9,917 nt of DNA from Pyrobaculum sp. (GTDB taxonomy: Archaea; Thermoproteota; Thermoprotei; Thermoproteales; Thermoproteaceae): positions 1-9,917 of the forward strand of contig WYEI01000149.1 in NCBI GenBank assembly GCA_009903905.1, written 5' to 3'. The notes beneath the pieces were generated by a model. That model searched no databases. It had not been told where the DNA came from and saw only the letters and a list, made by a program, of their open reading frames with translations. Positions 5,108 through 9,917 of this stretch are shown here, piece by piece. Each line of letters begins with the position of its first letter. Position 1 is the first letter of the stretch. Both the position numbers and the translations under genes were made by a program.

Positions 5108-7888
5108 ATGGTTTGGATGCCTTTCGAGGAGATCGCAAAGGGTAATATCGTAGAGACCCTCTATGCCGCCGATCTGTGGGCTGTCTATACGGGTAGGGCG
5201 GCCGAGAGATATGCAGATCCCAACAAGTTCTTCGAAAGAACCTACTTTACCTCGTCGCTTAAGAGCCTCCTCTCGTCGGTGGCGGGAAGACTGTCAGGCG
5301 ATCCCAACGTCAACCCCATAACTCTCATCCTCACCGGCTTAGGCGGCGGGAAGACCCATTCCCTCATCGCCGCGTATCATCTAGCCAAGAACGGAACTGC
5401 GCTTTCAGACTCAGTGACGGCAACTCTGGAGAGGGAGGGAATACGCGTCCCCGCAAACGTCAAACCCATAGTGGTGGTTTTCGACGGCGCGCAAGAAGAC
5501 CCCAAGTCTATCACTGAGAAATATGGAAACGGCGCATTGTGGAGCTACATATTCGGGCGCCTATACGAAGAGACAGGAGACGCGGAGTTTAGGCGTGCGC
5601 TGGAGACCTACGTAGATGTGTACCCCGGCGCCGAGAAGATCTATGAACTTTTTGAGCGCCTAGAGGCGGCCGGCCGGCCCCTCGTCTTACTGATAGATGA
5701 AACACTAAACTTCCTCAAAAACCTCGACAAAAACCAGCGGGAGAAGACACAGCTCTTCATCCAAAGCCTCACCAAGGCCTTGACTCAGCTGAAGCGTTCG
5801 TACATGGCGATGACGCTCCTCGACACAGAAGAGGCGAGGGAAATCGCCGAAGGTCTTAGGGCCGTCGTCCAAAGAATTTCACGAAACGAATCTATGATAA
5901 CCCCCCAGGAGCTACCTGCGGTAATACGACGCGCCCTGCTTCGCGAGGTGTCCAACGCCCGCGAAGAGGCGAAGAGGCTCTACGACAGATACGAAGAAAA
6001 TAGACAAAGCCTAGGGAAGAGGTGGGCCCTTGAGACGTTGATAGATCACTATCCAATTCACCCAACCACCATAGAGTTGCTCTCTAAACTCGCCGAAAAT
6101 GGGGCGATACAGGCTACAAGAGACGTGTTGAGGATACTGGCATGGACGCTCCACGACCTCTACAAGCAGGGAAGAACCACGGCGTTTATACTGCCGGGCG
6201 ACATACCGATAGAGAGGGAGGAGATACGCCACGCCGTGTTCAAAGATGCGCAGTTCCGCCTCGCCATTGAACAAGACCTCAGAGACGTGGAGGCGCTGGA
6301 AAAACTACTCGGCGCAAATTCAGACTGCGGCAAGCTAGTCAAGCGGATCTACAGATCCATCGCCCTAGCCACAGCCGCCTATGGCTACATAAGCGAAAAA
6401 GACGTAACCACCTACGTCTACTCGCCAGACCTCTCCGTATCACCCCTCGTAGTGCCCACCTGCGTAAAAGAACACATGACGGGGTACGTGACGCATCTAC
6501 ACGTCTTCACTAAAGAAGACACGCCCTACTACGCCGTGAAAAGCAAAGCCTTCTGGAGAGCAGTCCTAAGGAGAAGAGTAGAGGAACTAAGACAAGAAGA
6601 CGTCGAAGAAAAGGTCTTACAACTCATAAAGAGAAAGGTAGAAAGATACGTCAAACGACTACGAACAAGAGTCTATGTGTGGGAAACGCCGAAAGACGAG
6701 CCCGGCCTCGTACTCGTATTTGCAGGCATAAAGAGAGACGGCTCAACAGACGACCCCACGTACATAATTAACAAAAGAGAAGACGGAGGGCCGAGGATAT
6801 ACCAAGGCGCAGTGGTTGTGGCAAAGCCAGACGAAAAGGCGGCAGAACAAGCAATAAGATTTGCCCTAGAGCTAATGGCAATAAAGGAAATCCAAGACAA
6901 ATACAAGGAATATGGCCTCGACGAGCAAGACCTGCCGGAAATCAAGAAATATGAGGAACAGATAAACGAGCAACTAGACAAGACAGTAGCAAAAGACCTA
7001 TACACAACTCTTGAATACGCCAAAGGCGAAGGCGTCTACGCCTCCATACCGATCTCTCTAGACCTCTCGCAGGAAAACGTCGAGGAAAAAATAAAAAAGG
7101 CTTTGAAAGACGACGGTAAGCTCGCTGAGAAGATAGCGCCTAAGATTCTCCGCGAAGTCGTAGAAAGCCTATACAACAACAGAGGAAGCTGGCCAACCTA
7201 TAGAGAACTGGTGGAATACTTCGGAGGAAAACTAACAGACGTACCAACCCTCATAAACCCAAAAAGAGACCTCGCCGCATCCATCAGAGAGGGGAACTTC
7301 GTGGTGATCAGAGGAGGCATGGCGCTGAGAGAGTACGCAACAATCGAAGACGACGACCAAATAGCCCTCCCGGAAGCAGCACCGCCGCCCCCCGCCCCCG
7401 AACCTGCCGACACGGCCACCCCCCGCCCCGTTGTCGCAATACAAACGCCTAAAAGCGCCTATGTCAAGCTCAAAACGCTCCGAGAGCTCGTGGAGAAGTT
7501 GTCACAATACGACAAGGTGAGAGTAACGGTTAAACACACTGCAGAGAAAGACGCAGTAGAAGACGCCTCCGCCCTCTTCAAGACGCTCACCGAAAAGCTC
7601 CAAAACCTCATCAAGGAGACAAAGATAATCGTAGAGGTAACAGCTGAGGGAGGCGCCAGGGTAGCAAAGGTGGAGCTGGAGACCAACACCTACAAGACTA
7701 TAGACGCCGTGAGAGAAATCGCGTCGTCTGCAGTGGCCAAATTCTCTAGGTTGGCAAAGATCAGCCTAAACTACACAATCGTATTTGAAGGAGACGGCAA
7801 AAAAATCGCCGAAACGTTAAACACGCCCTTCATCCTCGAGCGATTCAAAAAGGTATCCTTCGACGCCACGCTAGAAGAAGTCGTCTAG
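5108..7888 (+). CDS. DUF499 (COG1483) P-loop ATPase, predicted anti-phage system component
   Basis: This 926-residue protein has the usual length and layout of DUF499 ATPases. The N-terminal block (VETLYAADLWAVYTGRAAERY, then FFERTYFTSSLKSLLSSV) is family-typical. Walker A GLGGGKTHS has its Lys at 82, matching the family's FGGGKTH form. Walker B VLLIDET has Asp197/Glu198. The middle is helical and charged. A proline-rich linker (AAPPPPAPEPADTATPRP, about 754-775) leads to an alpha/beta C-terminal domain. DUF499 ATPases recur beside DUF1156 methyltransferases and helicases in predicted defence loci, and are related in general plan to the PglY/BrxC ATPases of Pgl/BREX systems; the exact biochemical role is unknown. 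ATG 5108 is preferred over 5117 because the TATA box is about 25 bases upstream. Its last 18 bases overlap the convergent methyltransferase gene. It is predicted to be cytosolic. Confidence 0.88.
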   Translation: MVWMPFEEIAKGNIVETLYAADLWAVYTGRAAERYADPNKFFERTYFTSSLKSLLSSVAGRLSGDPNVNPITLILTGLGGGKTHSLIAAYHLAKNGTALSDSVTATLEREGIRVPANVKPIVVVFDGAQEDPKSITEKYGNGALWSYIFGRLYEETGDAEFRRALETYVDVYPGAEKIYELFERLEAAGRPLVLLIDETLNFLKNLDKNQREKTQLFIQSLTKALTQLKRSYMAMTLLDTEEAREIAEGLRAVVQRISRNESMITPQELPAVIRRALLREVSNAREEAKRLYDRYEENRQSLGKRWALETLIDHYPIHPTTIELLSKLAENGAIQATRDVLRILAWTLHDLYKQGRTTAFILPGDIPIEREEIRHAVFKDAQFRLAIEQDLRDVEALEKLLGANSDCGKLVKRIYRSIALATAAYGYISEKDVTTYVYSPDLSVSPLVVPTCVKEHMTGYVTHLHVFTKEDTPYYAVKSKAFWRAVLRRRVEELRQEDVEEKVLQLIKRKVERYVKRLRTRVYVWETPKDEPGLVLVFAGIKRDGSTDDPTYIINKREDGGPRIYQGAVVVAKPDEKAAEQAIRFALELMAIKEIQDKYKEYGLDEQDLPEIKKYEEQINEQLDKTVAKDLYTTLEYAKGEGVYASIPISLDLSQENVEEKIKKALKDDGKLAEKIAPKILREVVESLYNNRGSWPTYRELVEYFGGKLTDVPTLINPKRDLAASIREGNFVVIRGGMALREYATIEDDDQIALPEAAPPPPAPEPADTATPRPVVAIQTPKSAYVKLKTLRELVEKLSQYDKVRVTVKHTAEKDAVEDASALFKTLTEKLQNLIKETKIIVEVTAEGGARVAKVELETNTYKTIDAVREIASSAVAKFSRLAKISLNYTIVFEGDGKKIAETLNTPFILERFKKVSFDATLEEVV

Positions 7889-9917
7889 CTTAGCGCTCGG
7901 CTTCATATTTTTCTCGCCGGCGACGACGGGGCACTTAGCCTCAATCACGCCGAGAAGCTCGCGCTCCCTGTTCTCAGCCGCCTGTCTCAACTGCTCCACG
8001 TATCTACACACCACGGGCCCCAGCTTAAACCCAAACTCCTCCAACCTCTTCAACGCCTGCTCGGCCCCACCAGAGGCGGCGGCTCTCAACGCGGCGGCCA
8101 GCGCATCCACAAGCCTACCCTTTACATTTCCCTTAACCTCCAGAAGCGACAACACGGGGAAGACCGGCTCGTCCTTGGATTCCCGCGGCTTCCCGCAGTA
8201 CGTCTTGATAAACTCGTCGTGGCTGAAGCCAAGACCAGCCGCAAGCCGCCTCAAGTCGTCGTAAGACGGCTCGCCGTATACGCCCCTCGCGATTAGATAC
8301 GCAAGCGAGATCCCATCCACTTCGCCGCCCAGAACGCTGTGGGTGAACGCAAGAGCCACTGCTCTCTCCACGAGATCCTCCAGTTTGTCTAGGGGGTAGG
8401 GCTGGCCCTCCGGCGTATACAACGGCCAGCACCTACTCACCACCTTAAACCCGGCGCTGTTGGCCGCCATCAACGCATCCACAAGCGAAAGACCAAGTTT
8501 TGAATACGCCTCGGCAAAGGCGTCAGCCGCCTCTCTCATAACCTCCTCCGTGAAGCCGGGCTTAACGGTGCAGCCGCTCTCCTGCCTACGCCTAAACACC
8601 ACCACCATGTTGGAGCGGATGGCGGCCTTGCCCATTACGTGCAGGCTGTGGGGTCTCTCCGACGCGAAGCTCCATAAGGCAGTCACCATGAAGCCGGCGT
8701 CGAAGGCGCCTCTAAACATGGCCCTAAGCCCCTCAAAACTCCTATGTCCATACACTACCACTAAGAGCCCGTCCTCCCTAAGGACGTGGCTGAGGTTCTC
8801 AAACACAGCCCTAAGCCTACGCTCGAAACACCCCTTGTCACAACCCCGCGTCTTGTTCACCACAATCTCCCTCTCCTTAGGCGCCAGCTCGCCAGAAAAC
8901 GCCTCCGGGTACAAATCCCCAATAGAAAGACGCATCCACACATAGAAGTAGTCGCTAAGCTCCCCATAGTTCACGTTGCCGTAATAAGGCGGATCCGTCA
9001 CCACAACATCAAAAACCCCAAGGTCGGCATACAGCGAAGGATCAGACGCATCTCCCAGCAACACCCTCACAGAGTGACCCCTCCTCCTAGCCTCCCCCAA
9101 CAACTCCACAATCCTACGCACCGCCTTAACAACTCCAGTATTGCCGAAGAGAGCCCAGTCCAATAAACCTGTCTCTTCAGTAATCATGTCGCCCTCGCCG
9201 AAGTCCTGACCTACTTGAAAGTTATGTTGATCAAAAGTATTACGTATCACATCTTTATGAGTATTCCACTGGGTCAATGTGGAGTTGTAGTCAAGCAGTT
9301 TTCCATGTGCAAGCGCGAGGTATGTGACAACCGCTTTTGCGTATTCGGGATCGTTTGTCTCCTGGAGGATCTTAGCGTAGACCTCACGTATTAGTTGCAC
9401 GACGGTGGCGTGGACGAGGAGTTGCCGCGCGTTAAAGAGTTTATAGAAGTAGTCAAGCCCCCGACGTAGTAATTCTCTTGTCTTGTCGCCCTCTGGGATT
9501 TTTTGGTCTGGGATGTATTTTCCGAGCCACTGGTAGAAGTTTTGTCGCAGGTACTCTGCGGCCCGTTGATATGCTTGTATCATCTCCGGCGTGGGTTCTA
9601 CATATTTTCCGTTGTCCAGCTTGACTGCGGCTAACACGGCGGGTTGGTATCCGACATCTCCCTTGTCCCATGTCTCCATGGCCTTGGCGTGTATATTTCC
9701 CAGCTCCTCTGGGGTTATTATGTGGCCTTTGGGGCATCTAAGCCCCCGCTCGTAGGTCCTTTCTCCCTCGCCTTCTACGATCTTTAGTTTGAAGCTACCG
9801 TTGCTGTATTCGACCTTCAGGCCGTAGTCCCTCTTTTCGGAGAGTCTTGTAAATGTGACGGCTGGGATATCTACGCCGTGGATGGGGCATCTGTAGACAC
9901 GCACCCAGATGTAGCTA
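7871..9917 (-). CDS. DUF1156/COG1743-type DNA methyltransferase, 5' end beyond the window
   Basis: The gene enters from the right edge without a stop: before the possible GTG at 9904 the frame reads SYIW, and SYIWVRVYRCP matches the internal WxWARTVxCP motif of COG1743 proteins. So this is about 680 residues from the middle and C-terminus of a longer enzyme; the N-terminal DUF1156 part and SAM-binding FxGxG motif should lie outside. From GTG 9904, Cys6/His9 and Cys57/His61 probably bind zinc. The catalytic motif IV is TDPPYYGNVNYGELSDYFYV (Asp304 of DPPY), the amino-methyltransferase signature for N6-adenine or N4-cytosine. LREDGLLVVVYGH and SNMVVVFRRR are later core strands. A helical tail ends in LDDFF. 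It would methylate host DNA to mark self, with the convergent DUF499 ATPase as partner. Which base is modified cannot be read from the sequence. Confidence 0.9.
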   Translation of the reverse strand, partial: SYIWVRVYRCPIHGVDIPAVTFTRLSEKRDYGLKVEYSNGSFKLKIVEGEGERTYERGLRCPKGHIITPEELGNIHAKAMETWDKGDVGYQPAVLAAVKLDNGKYVEPTPEMIQAYQRAAEYLRQNFYQWLGKYIPDQKIPEGDKTRELLRRGLDYFYKLFNARQLLVHATVVQLIREVYAKILQETNDPEYAKAVVTYLALAHGKLLDYNSTLTQWNTHKDVIRNTFDQHNFQVGQDFGEGDMITEETGLLDWALFGNTGVVKAVRRIVELLGEARRRGHSVRVLLGDASDPSLYADLGVFDVVVTDPPYYGNVNYGELSDYFYVWMRLSIGDLYPEAFSGELAPKEREIVVNKTRGCDKGCFERRLRAVFENLSHVLREDGLLVVVYGHRSFEGLRAMFRGAFDAGFMVTALWSFASERPHSLHVMGKAAIRSNMVVVFRRRQESGCTVKPGFTEEVMREAADAFAEAYSKLGLSLVDALMAANSAGFKVVSRCWPLYTPEGQPYPLDKLEDLVERAVALAFTHSVLGGEVDGISLAYLIARGVYGEPSYDDLRRLAAGLGFSHDEFIKTYCGKPRESKDEPVFPVLSLLEVKGNVKGRLVDALAAALRAAASGGAEQALKRLEEFGFKLGPVVCRYVEQLRQAAENRERELLGVIEAKCPVVAGEKNMKPSAKLDDFF

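Noticed and set aside
4935..5153. Open frame of 72 codons on the plus strand
   Set aside because: It runs through the DUF499 promoter and the first codons of that gene in another frame, and its translation shows no domain pattern.
8460..9166. Plus-strand open frames opposite the methyltransferase
   Set aside because: They are antisense shadows of a strongly supported gene with motif DPPY; their translations are Ser/Arg/His/Pro-rich.
1..9917. CRISPR array, tRNA or rRNA genes, intact transposase
   Set aside because: No regularly spaced repeats, no cloverleaf, no rRNA core sequence and no transposase catalytic motif were seen on either strand.

Overview
The window looks like an accessory, defence-type stretch of a hyperthermophilic crenarchaeal chromosome, most likely Thermoproteales (Pyrobaculum or Thermoproteus type). 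The reasons are the Arg/Glu/Tyr-rich thermophile proteins, a GTG start that fits leaderless transcription, archaeal TATA-like boxes about 25 bases before two starts, and the protein families present. The assignment is an inference, since no rRNA or tRNA lies in the window.

Layout. Bases 1-667 hold no intact gene. They contain what looks like a decayed minus-strand P-loop ATPase (about 119-475) and then hairpin-rich DNA (about 517-613) resembling the right ends of IS200/IS605 (TnpB) elements. Bases 668-2339 carry a tight three-gene plus-strand operon: a Panacea/SocA-type antitoxin-like protein, an unrecognised all-helical protein that starts inside the first gene, and a PIN-like protein joined by an ATGA overlap. 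Bases 2340-2780 have no full gene but hold an open tail with hairpins that looks like an orphan 3' end of a tnpB element. A second block of strong, partly mutually exclusive hairpins follows, then a probable promoter. Bases 2796-4895 encode a UPF1/Dna2-like SF1 helicase with two N-terminal zinc ribbons. Bases 5108-7888 encode a DUF499 (COG1483) ATPase with its own probable leaderless promoter. Bases 7871-9917 on the minus strand encode the larger C-terminal part of a DUF1156/COG1743-type DNA methyltransferase that runs off the right edge. It overlaps the DUF499 gene tail to tail by 18 bases.

How the parts may work together. DUF499 ATPases and DUF1156 methyltransferases are a known recurrent pair in predicted anti-phage, restriction-modification-like systems. 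The neighbouring SF1 helicase could be the DNA-processing partner. No classical restriction nuclease is visible; it may lie to the right of the window, or the PIN-like gene may serve. The upstream operon reads as a separate toxin-antitoxin-like or small defence module, because Panacea domains are known to neutralise many unrelated toxins. The Panacea / unknown helical protein / PIN-like combination is the best candidate here for something not yet described.
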